The position numbers were made by a program, and so were the translations under genes. Source: Cytophagaceae bacterium (GTDB lineage Bacteria > Bacteroidota > Bacteroidia > Cytophagales > Spirosomataceae). Taken from it: DNA of 46,949 nt. The stretch spans positions 1-46,949 of the forward strand of contig CANGCD010000003.1 in NCBI GenBank assembly GCA_947452215.1. Direction: 5' to 3'. Below the pieces are notes generated by a model that was not told the DNA's origin, ran no database searches, and was given only the letters and a program-made list of their open reading frames with translations. Position 1 is the stretch's first letter; each line of letters opens with the position of its first letter. Positions 18,217-26,362 of this stretch are shown one piece after another.

Positions 18217-19245
18217 ATGTTACAGCCCAGATATCTTTCGGTCGTTTTAGCATTGGTCATTGCCATCGTAACAACGGCGTTCCTATCGTTTATCCCAACT
18301 TCTGATTTGGTCACGATGACCATTGGATTTATCAGTTGTTTTATATTTGGTTCGGTGCTTATTTATTTTGCGTTGGATTACTTAGTCTTTCAGGAAGTAA
18401 ACTCACTGTACGACCGAATCAAGCAGATTAAAAAGAAAGATTTTAGCGTCACACCACGCAAGCAATTGGTTGAAAAAGAGAATCCCATTGAACTCTTAAG
18501 AAAGGAATTAAATACCTATGTTGCGACCAAAGAGGGGGAGGTACAGGACTTGAAAAAAGCGGCTAAATACCGACAAGAATTTTTAGCCGACGTTTCACAT
18601 GAATTAAAAACTCCCATTTTCGCAGCCCAAGGATTTGTCCATACCTTATTGGATAATCCGGAAGAAGATCTGGAAATTCGTGTAAAGTTTTTAGAAAAGG
18701 CTGCCAAAAGTTTAGACGGCTTAGACAATTTAGTTCAGGATTTATTAACCGTATCTCAAATCGAAACGGGGGCTGTTAAGATTGAGAAAAAGAAGATTGA
18801 TCTGCGCCCTTTAATTGAAGAAATTTTTGAACAAGTAGAGGCAAAAGCCAAAAAAAAGGATGTAAAACTAAAGCTCATTGCCCCGAAAGGTGACATTCAG
18901 GTAAAAGCTGATACGCAACGCATTTCCCAAGTAATCATGAATTTGGTGGTCAATGCCATAAAATACGGCAAGGAAAAGGGACTAGTGCAGATTATTATAA
19001 CCGAAAAGAAAAAGGCCTATACCATTTCAGTCGTGGACAATGGTCCAGGAATTCCCGAAGAACATTTACACCGCATCTTTGAACGCTTCTACCGTGTAGA
19101 TAAGAGCCGGGCGAAAAACTCAGGCGGAACAGGACTTGGCCTTTCCATTGTAAAGCACATCGTTCAGGCACACAATAGCAAGATTTCGGTGCAGTCGGAA
19201 GAAAGCAAAGGAACGCGGTTCGAGTTTAAGTTGGAGAAGGCGTAA
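18217..19245 (+). CDS. Membrane sensor histidine kinase, PhoR/ResE-like
   Basis: The 342-residue protein has two hydrophobic spans near the N-terminus (about residues 7-27 and 34-55) with almost no periplasmic loop between them, then a linker and a coiled region. The HisKA box is FLADVSHELKTPIF, with the phosphorylated His at residue 128. The ATPase domain shows NLVVNAIKYG, VVDNGPGIPEEH, RFYRVDKSR and GTGLGLSIVKHI. The tiny periplasmic loop suggests that it senses a membrane or cytoplasmic signal or a partner protein. No response regulator gene is adjacent, so it is an orphan here. The catalytic core resembles PhoR, which hints at phosphate control, but this is not secure. Confidence 0.9.
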   Translation: MLQPRYLSVVLALVIAIVTTAFLSFIPTSDLVTMTIGFISCFIFGSVLIYFALDYLVFQEVNSLYDRIKQIKKKDFSVTPRKQLVEKENPIELLRKELNTYVATKEGEVQDLKKAAKYRQEFLADVSHELKTPIFAAQGFVHTLLDNPEEDLEIRVKFLEKAAKSLDGLDNLVQDLLTVSQIETGAVKIEKKKIDLRPLIEEIFEQVEAKAKKKDVKLKLIAPKGDIQVKADTQRISQVIMNLVVNAIKYGKEKGLVQIIITEKKKAYTISVVDNGPGIPEEHLHRIFERFYRVDKSRAKNSGGTGLGLSIVKHIVQAHNSKISVQSEESKGTRFEFKLEKA

Positions 19246-19281
19246 CGTAAAGATGCGATTCCTCGAATTAGCAAAACAACA

Positions 19282-19346
19282 TGTAGAGACGCGATACCTC
19301 GCGTCTCTACAAATCAAAAAAAAGACGCGAAGTATCGCGTCTCTAC
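19282..19346. repeat. Composite inverted-repeat element (GTAGAGACGCGA family), copy 1
   Basis: TGTAGAGACGCGA and TCGCGTCTCTACA form a perfect 13-bp stem around TACC (19282-19311). An A-rich spacer AATCAAAAAAAA follows, then a second unit with 8-bp arms AGACGCGA / TCGCGTCT ending in CTACA. A degraded third unit (GATGCGATTCCTCG) precedes it near 19252. The array fills the whole gap between the convergent kinase and prfA genes. A second array at 23644-23770 shares the same spacer and arms. Confidence 0.9.
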
Positions 19347-19351
19347 AATAT

Positions 19352-20422
19352 CTAAACCGCTCCTTCCGTCAGACGCTCCGCATTTTCAGCGATACGCAAT
19401 TGCTCGATGAATTCCGCGATTTCTCCATCCATTACAGTTGGCAAATTGTAAACAGTTAATCCAATACGGTGATCAGTTACACGACCTTGCGGATAATTAT
19501 AGGTACGGATTTTATCGGAACGGTCACCCGTGCCAACCATCGATTTCCGATTGCCTGCGATTTCCGCATTCCGTTTCGCTAATTCGATCTCATAAAGGCG
19601 TGAACGTAATACGGTCATCGCCTTGTCGAAGTTCTTAATTTGAGAACGTTCATCTTGACATTGAACAACTAATCCTGATGGAATGTGCGTGACACGAACC
19701 GCCGAATACGTTGTATTTACGGATTGACCACCTGCACCCGAAGAACAGAAGGTATCTTTCCGAATGTCATTCATGTTAATTTGCACATCCACCTCATCCG
19801 CTTCAGGCATCACGGCAACCGTAGCAGCCGAGGTGTGAATACGACCCGCGGATTCCGTTGCAGGAACACGCTGAACCCGGTGTACACCTGATTCAAACTT
19901 CAATTTGGCATATACATCTTCTCCTTGAACGGAAATGATAATCTCTTTATAACCTCCGGCAGTACCATCGGTAAAATCCATAATTTGAAAAGTCCAACCC
20001 TGCTTCTCTGCAAAACGTTGGTACATGCGAAACAAATCACCCGCAAAAATGGAAGCCTCATCCCCGCCAGTACCTCCGCGAATTTCAAGAATACAATCTT
20101 TCGAATCGTTGGGATCCCGAGGAATCAACATTTCCTTCAAGACTTCCTGCATTTCCTTCTCAGCTGGAACTAATTCTTCCAACTCCGCTTTTGCCATATC
20201 ACGAAAATCTTCGTCCTTTTCTGTCGCAATAACAGACTTGGCTTCTTCGATGGATTGCAACAAGTTTTGGTAAGCAATGTATTGCTCAACGATTTTTTGT
20301 AAGTCCTTGTATTCCTTACTTAAGGTCTTGAATTTCTTTAAGTCGGAAACAATTTCCGGCATCGCAATTTGTTGTTCTACTTCGATGAATCGTTCTCGGA
20401 TGGCTTCTAGCTGCTCCAGCAT
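19352..20422 (-). CDS. prfA: Peptide chain release factor 1
   Basis: The 356-residue class I release factor ends translation at UAA and UAG. It carries the PAT tripeptide (residues 187-189, in [11 protein letters not shown]), which marks RF1 rather than RF2, and the catalytic GGQ (residues 231-233, in [12 protein letters not shown]). The N-terminal helical domain and the [16 protein letters not shown]-like C-terminal block (here [18 protein letters not shown]) are complete. RF1 is read without a frameshift. A TATCTTTG on the minus strand at 20449-20456 is a possible -7 element. The 3' end abuts the inverted-repeat array. Confidence 0.96.
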   Translation of the reverse strand: MLEQLEAIRERFIEVEQQIAMPEIVSDLKKFKTLSKEYKDLQKIVEQYIAYQNLLQSIEEAKSVIATEKDEDFRDMAKAELEELVPAEKEMQEVLKEMLIPRDPNDSKDCILEIRGGTGGDEASIFAGDLFRMYQRFAEKQGWTFQIMDFTDGTAGGYKEIIISVQGEDVYAKLKFESGVHRVQRVPATESAGRIHTSAATVAVMPEADEVDVQINMNDIRKDTFCSSGAGGQSVNTTYSAVRVTHIPSGLVVQCQDERSQIKNFDKAMTVLRSRLYEIELAKRNAEIAGNRKSMVGTGDRSDKIRTYNYPQGRVTDHRIGLTVYNLPTVMDGEIAEFIEQLRIAENAERLTEGAV

Positions 20423-20468
20423 GTCTAATCGGGGTTAAAAAATCTCCGCAAAGATAACAATTAAATTC

Positions 20469-20500
20469 ATTGCCCTTTCTGCTCAAGATGAATACCTTTG
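20469..20500 (+). promoter_or_regulatory. Promoter of the small lipoprotein gene
   Basis: ATTG (20469-20472) and TACCTTTG (20493-20500), an exact TAnnTTTG match, are 20 nt apart. Transcription would begin near 20507, which rules out the ORF-track start at 20498 and supports the ATG at 20519. Confidence 0.55.
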
Positions 20501-20518
20501 TTCTTTCTCCCAGAACCC

Positions 20519-20983
20519 ATGAAAAATTTCCTGATCATACTTGTTGGCATTACGCTTTATGCATGTGACTTTTCCAAAAGAATCGACACCACCGCAGCCG
20601 TGAAAGAGATGCGCGAACGCCAAGTCAAGCGTGTTTTACCACAAGATATTGTCAATCAAGTGGATGTTTTGGGAAAAGCGCTTCAAATGAACCTAAGCAA
20701 AGGAGTGTCTGCGGACACCTTGCGGTCAAAAAACAAGGTGCTCATTCAAATGGGAAGCGTTTCACAATTGAAACAATCCGTTACCGATACAAAAATTGTT
20801 GAAATGCTAAATGCCATAGATTTCGGCATGGCGAACAAACAAGAAATCCCCGCAAGTATTCAGAAAAACAGTACGGGGGATAGCCTTTTCTATATATTTC
20901 CAACGAATAATGGAAATATTACCTTGATTGGTTTCAGCAAAAAACAAGTGATTATTCAGATGGACAAACCGCTGATTAAATAG
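20519..20983 (+). CDS. Small putative lipoprotein of unknown function
   Basis: I do not recognise this 154-residue protein. It starts MKNFLIILVGITLYAC, a short lipoprotein signal with lipobox LYAC (Cys16), so the mature protein should be lipid-anchored in the envelope. The rest is soluble and mildly basic, with a helical-looking first half and a C-terminal part of beta type (SLFYIFPTNNGNITLIGFSK). There are no catalytic motifs. It has its own promoter and converges on the DUF2520 gene with an 8-base overlap of the ends. The start chosen gives the lipoprotein signal; the ORF-track start would place seven residues before it. Confidence 0.7.
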   Translation: MKNFLIILVGITLYACDFSKRIDTTAAVKEMRERQVKRVLPQDIVNQVDVLGKALQMNLSKGVSADTLRSKNKVLIQMGSVSQLKQSVTDTKIVEMLNAIDFGMANKQEIPASIQKNSTGDSLFYIFPTNNGNITLIGFSKKQVIIQMDKPLIK

Positions 20984-21767
20984 GGTTAGATTTCACAAGG
21001 GCCAACATATTTTTATAAATCTCCTGCATTTCAGGGCGCATCATAAATGCCTGCTGATCGAAAACCACGCGCGAATCACTCAATTTCGCAATATCTTGAT
21101 CGGCATGTAAGCTTTGATTAGCAAAAAAAGCTTGCACGTAGTTTTGAACAACTCCTTGAATGACGCTTTTATCTAATTCAATGGATTCCAACAAGCTTTG
21201 CGCCTGTAGCCAAAGTTGTTGAGTAAATAATCCAGCCATCAGCATGGCCAAATGGATTTTTTTGCGTTCCTCCCCATTCACTAGATAGATGGACTTAGAG
21301 ATATCCTTCGCCAAGTGGACTAGCGTCGCCTCCGTTTCTTCAACCAAAACTTCAATACATATCGGCACATTGCTTAAGCTAATTTTACGTTCAGCTTGTA
21401 GATGTTGGACCGGAAATAACACGCCTAACTGATTGGTACTTTCTCGCAAGGGATCATATTGGATCATGGATTCCGTCAGCGATGCCGTGCCGGCCACGAG
21501 GACTAAGGTCGCATATTTGGGAAGCAATAACTCAGGTAAAACTTGCGGGTAGGCAGATTCCGGAACACAGAGAAAAAATACAGTCGAGCTTGATTCTGAA
21601 AAATCCAGGTGCTCTTGTACGCGCGCATTGTATAGGTAACTCACGACGTCACGGGCTTTCTCGGGGTCTCTACTAAAAACTTCTTGAACGCTATTTCCTG
21701 CATTTTCCAACGCTTGAGCTAAATGCCAAGCCACATGCCCTGCACCGATAAATGAAATTTTAATCAT
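20976..21767 (-). CDS. Rossmann-fold DUF2520 protein (F420/NAD-reductase-like)
   Basis: From the Met at 21767 the protein (263 residues) begins MIKISFIGAGHVAWHLAQAL, a dinucleotide-binding GxGxxx motif, followed by FSRDPEKA. This resembles pyrroline-5-carboxylate or ketopantoate reductase N-domains. The second half fits the DUF2520 helical domain (KKIHLAMLMAGLFTQQLW). The ORF-track start at 21809 adds 14 residues inside the HNH gene and is unlikely. The ATG overlaps the HNH gene stop (TAATG), so the two are probably cotranscribed and coupled. The substrate is not known for the family. Confidence 0.82.
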   Translation of the reverse strand: MIKISFIGAGHVAWHLAQALENAGNSVQEVFSRDPEKARDVVSYLYNARVQEHLDFSESSSTVFFLCVPESAYPQVLPELLLPKYATLVLVAGTASLTESMIQYDPLRESTNQLGVLFPVQHLQAERKISLSNVPICIEVLVEETEATLVHLAKDISKSIYLVNGEERKKIHLAMLMAGLFTQQLWLQAQSLLESIELDKSVIQGVVQNYVQAFFANQSLHADQDIAKLSDSRVVFDQQAFMMRPEMQEIYKNMLALVKSNPI

Positions 21768-22288
21768 TACTGAATTTTTTCGTGTTTCGCCCCGACAAAA
21801 GGCATCCATTGATTATCCAAAATTCCGGAAAAATTTCGCAAAAACATAACGAAGGATGGTTTGAATGGTTGGCGAATTAAATGCATCCCCGCTTCTTCAG
21901 GTGTTTTGTCGCCTTTTTTCGAATTACAATATTTACATGCGGTGGTCAAATTATCCCAAGAGGTCCTGCCTTGACGTGATTTAGGCATCACATGGTCTAA
22001 AGTAAGGTGGTCCGAAGAACCACAATATTGACATTGATTCCCATCCCGTTTAAAGATATTTTGTCTTGTTAGCACCACTCCTTTGTATGGAAAATACACA
22101 TACCGATTTAATCGAATGACGGAAGGGAAGGGAAATGATTGACTGATGGAATGGAGTCTTTCTGTACTTGATTCTGCGATGAGCTCCGCTTTATTGAGGT
22201 AGACTAATAAAAACGCCTTCGGCATGGAGCAAATCGTTAATGCACTGTAATCTTGATTAAGGACTAAAACTTTCTGACTCATAGACAT
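21767..22288 (-). CDS. HNH endonuclease family protein
   Basis: The 173-residue protein has an N-terminal VLVLNQDYSALTICS module, then an HNH domain: CQYCGSSDHLTLDHVMPKS with the first Cys pair and the catalytic His, NLTTACKYCNSKKGD with the Asn and second Cys pair. Stand-alone HNH proteins of this subtype are widespread in Bacteroidota chromosomes, and their role (repair, RNA or DNA processing) is not established. Nothing around it suggests a mobile element or restriction system. It starts at 22288 or two codons later at 22282. Confidence 0.88.
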   Translation of the reverse strand: MSMSQKVLVLNQDYSALTICSMPKAFLLVYLNKAELIAESSTERLHSISQSFPFPSVIRLNRYVYFPYKGVVLTRQNIFKRDGNQCQYCGSSDHLTLDHVMPKSRQGRTSWDNLTTACKYCNSKKGDKTPEEAGMHLIRQPFKPSFVMFLRNFSGILDNQWMPFVGAKHEKIQ

Positions 22289-22457
22289 CCAATTTTATAA
22301 GGTAATCCCTGCGCAAATCCATCACATGCTTTAAAGTTACATAAAATAATCAACTGATAAACAAGGACTTGGTATAAAAATTTGAATGGGTTTTCACCTA
22401 TTAAAACGTCATTCTGAGCCCTTTTTAGTAGATTTGTGAAAAATAACACAAAGGCCC

Positions 22458-23648
22458 ATGGCATCCCTGCTAGAAAAAATTAAATCATTGTCCATATCAT
22501 TCGCGCAAGAGACTGTTGGCAACCGCCACCATTTGCACATGCATCCTGAATTATCCTTTCAGGAAACAGCAACACAGGCGTATGTGGAAGCGCAATTGAA
22601 TGCATGGGGAATTTCGACGAGTCGATTAGCGAATACGGGAGTTGTGGCGATGATCGAGGGGAACAATCCAACAAAAAAAGTAGTTGCTTTGCGTGCCGAC
22701 ATGGATGCACTGCCTATTATTGAGACCAATGATGTTCCCTACAAATCCCAAAATCCAGGGGTAATGCATGCTTGCGGTCATGATGTGCACACGTCCTCGC
22801 TTTTAGGGACGGCACATATATTACAATCGATCAAGGATGAGTTTGAAGGTACGGTGAAGTTGATATTTCAACCTGCAGAGGAAAAGGCGCCAGGTGGAGC
22901 AAGCATCATGATCAAGGAAGGTGTTTTAGAAAATCCGAAGCCGGTGAGTATGTTTGGCCAGCATGTTGCCACGAACGTTCCGGTAGGCAAAATAGGATTC
23001 CGTGAGGGTATGTACATGGCAAGCACGGATGAATTGTATATTAAAGTAATTGGCAAAGGAGGTCACGGCGCCATGCCAGATGCTTGTATTGACCCAATCG
23101 TGATCGCCTCGCACATCATCGTGGCGATGCAGCAAATCATTTCACGCAATAAGAATCCTAAGTTTCCGTCGGTTTTAACCTTTGGTAAGATCGAAGGATT
23201 GGGAGCGACTAACGTCATTCCGGATGAAGTGAATATTGCGGGTACTTTCCGAGCGATGGATGAAACATGGCGTGCAGAAGGATTGGAGAAAATGAAAAAA
23301 TTGGCTGAGGGAATAGCGGATGCGATGGGAGGCCAAGCGATCTTTGAAGTTTTAAAGGGCTATCCCTTCTTACAAAATAATCCAGAACTAACGCGTAAAG
23401 CCAAAGCTGCTGCGATTGCCTACATGGGCGAAGAAAATATCGTAGATTTAGATCTCTGGATGGCCGGGGAGGATTTCGCTTTTTACACGCACCATGTGGA
23501 TGCATGTTTCTACCGATTAGGCATTCGTAATGAAGCAAAAGGCATAACGAGCGGCGTTCATACCCCAACTTTCGATATCGATGAAGATGCATTGGCCATT
23601 GGGCCGGGTTTAATGGCCTGGTTGGCGGTGAATGAATTATCCTTGTAG
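22458..23648 (+). CDS. M20 family amidohydrolase (N-acyl-amino-acid/hippurate hydrolase type)
   Basis: The 396-residue metallopeptidase-fold enzyme has HLHMHPELSFQE, ADMDALPI, the metal site HACGHDVHTSSLLG, the catalytic Glu pair in QPAEEKAPGG and the dimerisation-domain GKGGHGAMPD. It belongs to the IAA-amino acid hydrolase/hippurate hydrolase/N-acetyldiaminopimelate deacetylase group, which removes acyl groups from amino acids; the exact substrate is open. A TAGATTTG at 22429-22436 could be its -7 element. The stop codon TAG is formed by the first bases of the inverted-repeat array (TTGTAGAGAC), so insertion of the repeat may have set the present C-terminus. Confidence 0.9.
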   Translation: MASLLEKIKSLSISFAQETVGNRHHLHMHPELSFQETATQAYVEAQLNAWGISTSRLANTGVVAMIEGNNPTKKVVALRADMDALPIIETNDVPYKSQNPGVMHACGHDVHTSSLLGTAHILQSIKDEFEGTVKLIFQPAEEKAPGGASIMIKEGVLENPKPVSMFGQHVATNVPVGKIGFREGMYMASTDELYIKVIGKGGHGAMPDACIDPIVIASHIIVAMQQIISRNKNPKFPSVLTFGKIEGLGATNVIPDEVNIAGTFRAMDETWRAEGLEKMKKLAEGIADAMGGQAIFEVLKGYPFLQNNPELTRKAKAAAIAYMGEENIVDLDLWMAGEDFAFYTHHVDACFYRLGIRNEAKGITSGVHTPTFDIDEDALAIGPGLMAWLAVNELSL

Positions 23649-23770
23649 AGACGAGACACCTCGCGTATGAAAAATGTAGAGACGCGATACCTCGCGTCTA
23701 AAACAAAAAAGACGCAAAGTATTGCGTCTCTACAAATCAAAAAAAAGACGCGAAGTCTCGCGTCTCTGTA
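23644..23770. repeat. Composite inverted-repeat element (GTAGAGACGCGA family), copy 2 with four units
   Basis: Four related units lie in a row: TGTAGAGACGAGACACCTCG (23644), TGTAGAGACGCGATACCTCG (23675), AGACGCAAAGTATTGCGTCT (around 23710) and AGACGCGAAGTCTCGCGTCT (around 23746). The last two are joined by the same TACAAATCAAAAAAAA spacer as in copy 1. The array fills the gap between the convergent M20 and reductase genes and contains the M20 stop codon. Confidence 0.9.
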
Positions 23771-23779
23771 ATTCGATTT

Positions 23780-24568
23780 TTAAAACGCCATCGGATCTGG
23801 CCATTTGAAATCGTAACTTAATTCCTCCACAATTTTATCGCCTGAGACAATTTTGCCCCCTAAACAAGGTTGGCTTGAGTCCCAATACCCTGGATTCATC
23901 CCCCGTTTCTCACAATCATTCATTCCGACATCCTGCTTCGTTGGGTGTTCAGGGGCAACGATATTGTATATTCCAGATGGGATCTTCTCGCAAGTCAAGG
24001 CGATCAAATTCACCACATCATCTTTGTGCACATAATTCACTGGGCAATTCGCCCCATCATTACGTTTATTTGCGAAATATTTGGCAACGAATCGATCTCC
24101 ACCCATCAAACCGCCTAAGCGCAAAATGACAGAGGCGACAGGAGAGGCTGCAACAATGGCTTCCGATTGCGCCATTAATGAATTTGAGTTAATTTCTCCA
24201 TCTTCATCAACAATTGCCGATACATTTGCATAGACGGATGTAGAGGAAAGAAAGATGATTTTCTCAACTTTCTGGGGATCCAAGCCATCAACCCATGCTT
24301 GAACGATGCGTAAATATTGTTCTTCTGAATTTTTCTTTCGGCGAGGCGGAATCGCCCAAACTTGAATGGCGGATTGATTTAATTGTGACCAATCACCTTC
24401 TGTCGTTTCGTCATTGGCGCGAAAATCCACAACGTGAATCTTTGGATGCTTCGCTTGTTGATGCACCTGAGATGCAGAAACCTTTACTTCAAAATCCGCT
24501 AAAGCTAATTTAAATGCCAATGGTGCGCCTACCCAACCGCCTCCGTAAATACTTAGGTTCTTTTTCAT
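23780..24568 (-). CDS. NAD(P)-dependent epimerase/reductase, extended SDR-like
   Basis: The 262-residue protein starts MKKNLSIYGGGWVGAPLAFKLA, an unusual GGGWxG form of the dinucleotide loop typical of YeeZ-like extended SDR proteins. It continues with IFLSSTSVYANVSA (the serine and tyrosine of the SDR active site), SVILRLGGLMGGDR and NYVHKDDVVNLIAL. The substrate is not known; relatives are annotated as sugar epimerases. I use 24568 rather than the ORF-track 24580, since the family begins at this Met. A minus-strand TATCTTTG at 24600-24607 may be its -7 element. Confidence 0.85.
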   Translation of the reverse strand: MKKNLSIYGGGWVGAPLAFKLALADFEVKVSASQVHQQAKHPKIHVVDFRANDETTEGDWSQLNQSAIQVWAIPPRRKKNSEEQYLRIVQAWVDGLDPQKVEKIIFLSSTSVYANVSAIVDEDGEINSNSLMAQSEAIVAASPVASVILRLGGLMGGDRFVAKYFANKRNDGANCPVNYVHKDDVVNLIALTCEKIPSGIYNIVAPEHPTKQDVGMNDCEKRGMNPGYWDSSQPCLGGKIVSGDKIVEELSYDFKWPDPMAF

Positions 24569-24618
24569 AATTTTATGCACCTTTGGAACAAATGCAAAAC
24601 AAAGATAGTTTATAAGCC

Positions 24619-25854
24619 ATGAATAAAATGTTTTTTGTGCCGATGATCACCATCATTTTAGTTGCGCTCGACTATTATGTATGGATGGCAGTCAAGACGG
24701 CCTTTCGAAATTCCCGAAAAAGTATCCGCCAAACTGCTACGATCATTTATTGGGGGTTTACCGCATTCGTCCTTTTAGGAACCATATCTTACAATGCGCT
24801 TCCCCTGCATGCGTGGAAAAATGAATTCCGCATCACATTTATGGCGCTTGTCATGATTTCAGTAATGAGCAAATTATTCATCATCATCTTTTTGTTGTTA
24901 GAAGACATTACCCGCTTTTTTAGATGGGGAACCAATAAAATCCGCAAAAAAGATCCGAGCGCGATTAGTCGGCATGAATTCCTATCCCAAGCAGCCTTGG
25001 CGGTAGGCGCGGTTCCTGCAGCGACATTCGCCTTTGGCATATTGTCTGGCGCACATGATTACCGCATCGAGCAGGTGAGTTTAAAGATTCCAAAATTACC
25101 CAAAGAATTTCGTGGCATGCGCATCGCACAAGTTTCGGATATCCACTCGGGAAGTTTCTTTAACAAAACCGCCGTGCAAGGGGGTGTGGATATGTTGATA
25201 CGTGAAAAGACCGATTTAGTATTCTTTACCGGTGACTTGGTTAACAATGAGTCCAAAGAAGTGGAAGACTATTTTAATATGTTTTCCAAAATCAAGGCAC
25301 CTTACGGTGTTTTCAGCACGTTAGGGAATCATGATTACGGGGATTATGTAAAGTGGAAGAGTCCTGAGGCGAAGAAGCAGAATTTAAAAGACTTGATGAA
25401 AGCCCATGAATTGATGGGCTGGAATCTGATGATGGATGAGAACCACATCATTTCTGAATCAGGAGAAAAGCTAGCGATCATCGGGGTACAAAATATAGGG
25501 ATTGGTCGTTTCCCATGGTATGGCAATCTATCTAAAGCCTATGCGGGAACAGAGGAGGCCGCAACCAAATTATTATTATCGCATGATCCGACACATTGGA
25601 ATGCGGAGGTAACGAAGAACGCTAAATTCCATGACATAGATGTGGCCTTTGCAGGTCATACCCATGGGGCTCAGTTCGGCGTGAAGATTCCCGGTTTCGA
25701 AACATGGTCTCCTGCCAAATATATTTATAAGCAATGGGCAGGATTATATAAGGAAAACGGCCAACAACTTTATGTGAATCGAGGATTTGGTTATTTAGGA
25801 TACCCGGGGCGTGTAGGGATGCCGCCAGAGATAACGGTGTTTACATTGAGTTAG
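24619..25854 (+). CDS. Membrane metallophosphoesterase
   Basis: The first 150 residues hold about four membrane spans, including MFFVPMITIILVALDYYVW and the AALAVGAVPAATFAFGIL segment. The rest is a calcineurin-like phosphoesterase with all metal motifs: AQVSDIHSGS, FFTGDLVNN, TLGNHDYGD, LLSHDP and AGHTHGAQ. Proteins of this YkuE/YaeI-like layout act at the membrane, and some hydrolyse nucleotide-linked lipids such as UDP-diacylglucosamine, but the substrate here is unknown. It is divergent from the reductase gene and is followed by simple-sequence repeats rather than a recognisable terminator. Confidence 0.9.
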   Translation: MNKMFFVPMITIILVALDYYVWMAVKTAFRNSRKSIRQTATIIYWGFTAFVLLGTISYNALPLHAWKNEFRITFMALVMISVMSKLFIIIFLLLEDITRFFRWGTNKIRKKDPSAISRHEFLSQAALAVGAVPAATFAFGILSGAHDYRIEQVSLKIPKLPKEFRGMRIAQVSDIHSGSFFNKTAVQGGVDMLIREKTDLVFFTGDLVNNESKEVEDYFNMFSKIKAPYGVFSTLGNHDYGDYVKWKSPEAKKQNLKDLMKAHELMGWNLMMDENHIISESGEKLAIIGVQNIGIGRFPWYGNLSKAYAGTEEAATKLLLSHDPTHWNAEVTKNAKFHDIDVAFAGHTHGAQFGVKIPGFETWSPAKYIYKQWAGLYKENGQQLYVNRGFGYLGYPGRVGMPPEITVFTLS

Positions 25855-25873
25855 ACATTAGACGGTTGGCATT

Positions 25874-26020
25874 GGAGTTGAGAGTTAAGAATTAAGAGTG
25901 AAGAGATAAGAGTTAAGAGTTGAGAGTTAAGCTTTTGGACTCCGGACTTCGGACTCCGGACTTCGGACTCCGGACTAGCGACTGTCTACTCCCTTCGGAC
26001 TTCGGACTAGTGACTAGCGA
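25874..26020. repeat. Degenerate tandem repeats: purine-rich GAGTTAA tract then GGACTCCGGACTTC tract
   Basis: From 25874 to about 25932 a 7-8 base unit of the type GAGTTAA/GAGATAA is repeated with variation on one purine-rich strand. From 25937 to 25976 the 14-mer GGACTCCGGACTTC is repeated about 2.8 times, and related CTTCGGACT/GACTAGCGA pieces follow to about 26020. The two tracts lie side by side in the longest non-coding stretch of the window. No ORF, terminator or array with spacers is present. Confidence 0.8.
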
Positions 26021-26050
26021 TTGATCATTAACTACTTTTTTCGCATTCCC

Positions 26051-26081
26051 TTTGCTGCTTTCTAAAAAAAAGCTATTTTTG
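26051..26081 (+). promoter_or_regulatory. Promoter of tRNA-Cys (Bacteroidota type)
   Basis: TTTG (26051-26054) and TATTTTTG (26074-26081) are 19 nt apart, placing the start about eight bases before the mature tRNA. Confidence 0.7.
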
Positions 26082-26095
26082 CATCCCAATTAATT

Positions 26096-26166
26096 GGTTT
26101 CGTGGCCGAGTGGCTAGGCAGAGGTCTGCAAAACCTTCTACAGCGGTTCGAATCCGCTCGAAACCT
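26096..26166 (+). tRNA. tRNA-Cys (GCA)
   Basis: The cloverleaf folds fully: acceptor GGTTTCG/CGAAACC, D arm with GCC/GGC, anticodon stem GAGGT/ACCTT around loop CTGCAAA (anticodon GCA), and T arm AGCGG-TTCGAAT-CCGCT. The CCA end is not encoded. Confidence 0.96.
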
Positions 26167-26167
26167 C

Positions 26168-26196
26168 AAAAAACCTTCCAAGTGGAAGGTTTTTTT
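26168..26196 (+). terminator. Rho-independent terminator of tRNA-Cys
   Basis: AAAAAACCTTCCA and TGGAAGGTTTTTT form a near-perfect hairpin with a very short loop, ending in a T tract, directly after the tRNA. From here to 26314 I see only AT-rich sequence without features. Confidence 0.9.
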
Positions 26197-26316
26197 GTTT
26201 AACTCGATTTTGTACAAACTACTCTAGAAAAATTACACTTTCTTTTTCTGTTTATTTTGAAAGATTCTAAATAAATACAAAAACAAGAAAAAATCCTAAA
26301 ATAGATTTAGCAATAA

Positions 26317-26348
26317 ATTGTTTCCTAAAAATTCGGAATGTAGTTTTG
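26317..26348 (+). promoter_or_regulatory. Promoter of the act-cox respiratory operon
   Basis: ATTG (26317-26320) and TAGTTTTG (26341-26348), an exact TAnnTTTG match, are 20 nt apart. Transcription would start near 26355, giving a very short leader before actA. Confidence 0.55.
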
Positions 26349-26362
26349 CGAACTGAATTAAA

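Noticed and set aside
22289-22457. Possible riboswitch or small RNA between the HNH and amidohydrolase genes
   Set aside because: I see only a possible -7 element and no stable hairpin or terminator in this 169-base divergent region.
19282-23770. GTAGAGACGCGA repeats as ends of an insertion sequence or composite transposon
   Set aside because: The genes between the two arrays are ordinary housekeeping genes, there is no transposase, and each array is itself a small palindromic element with no target duplication that I can see.
25937-26020. Possible CRISPR array from the repeated GGACTCCGGACTTC units
   Set aside because: The units are directly joined with no unique spacers of constant length and no cas genes are nearby, so they are simple tandem repeats.
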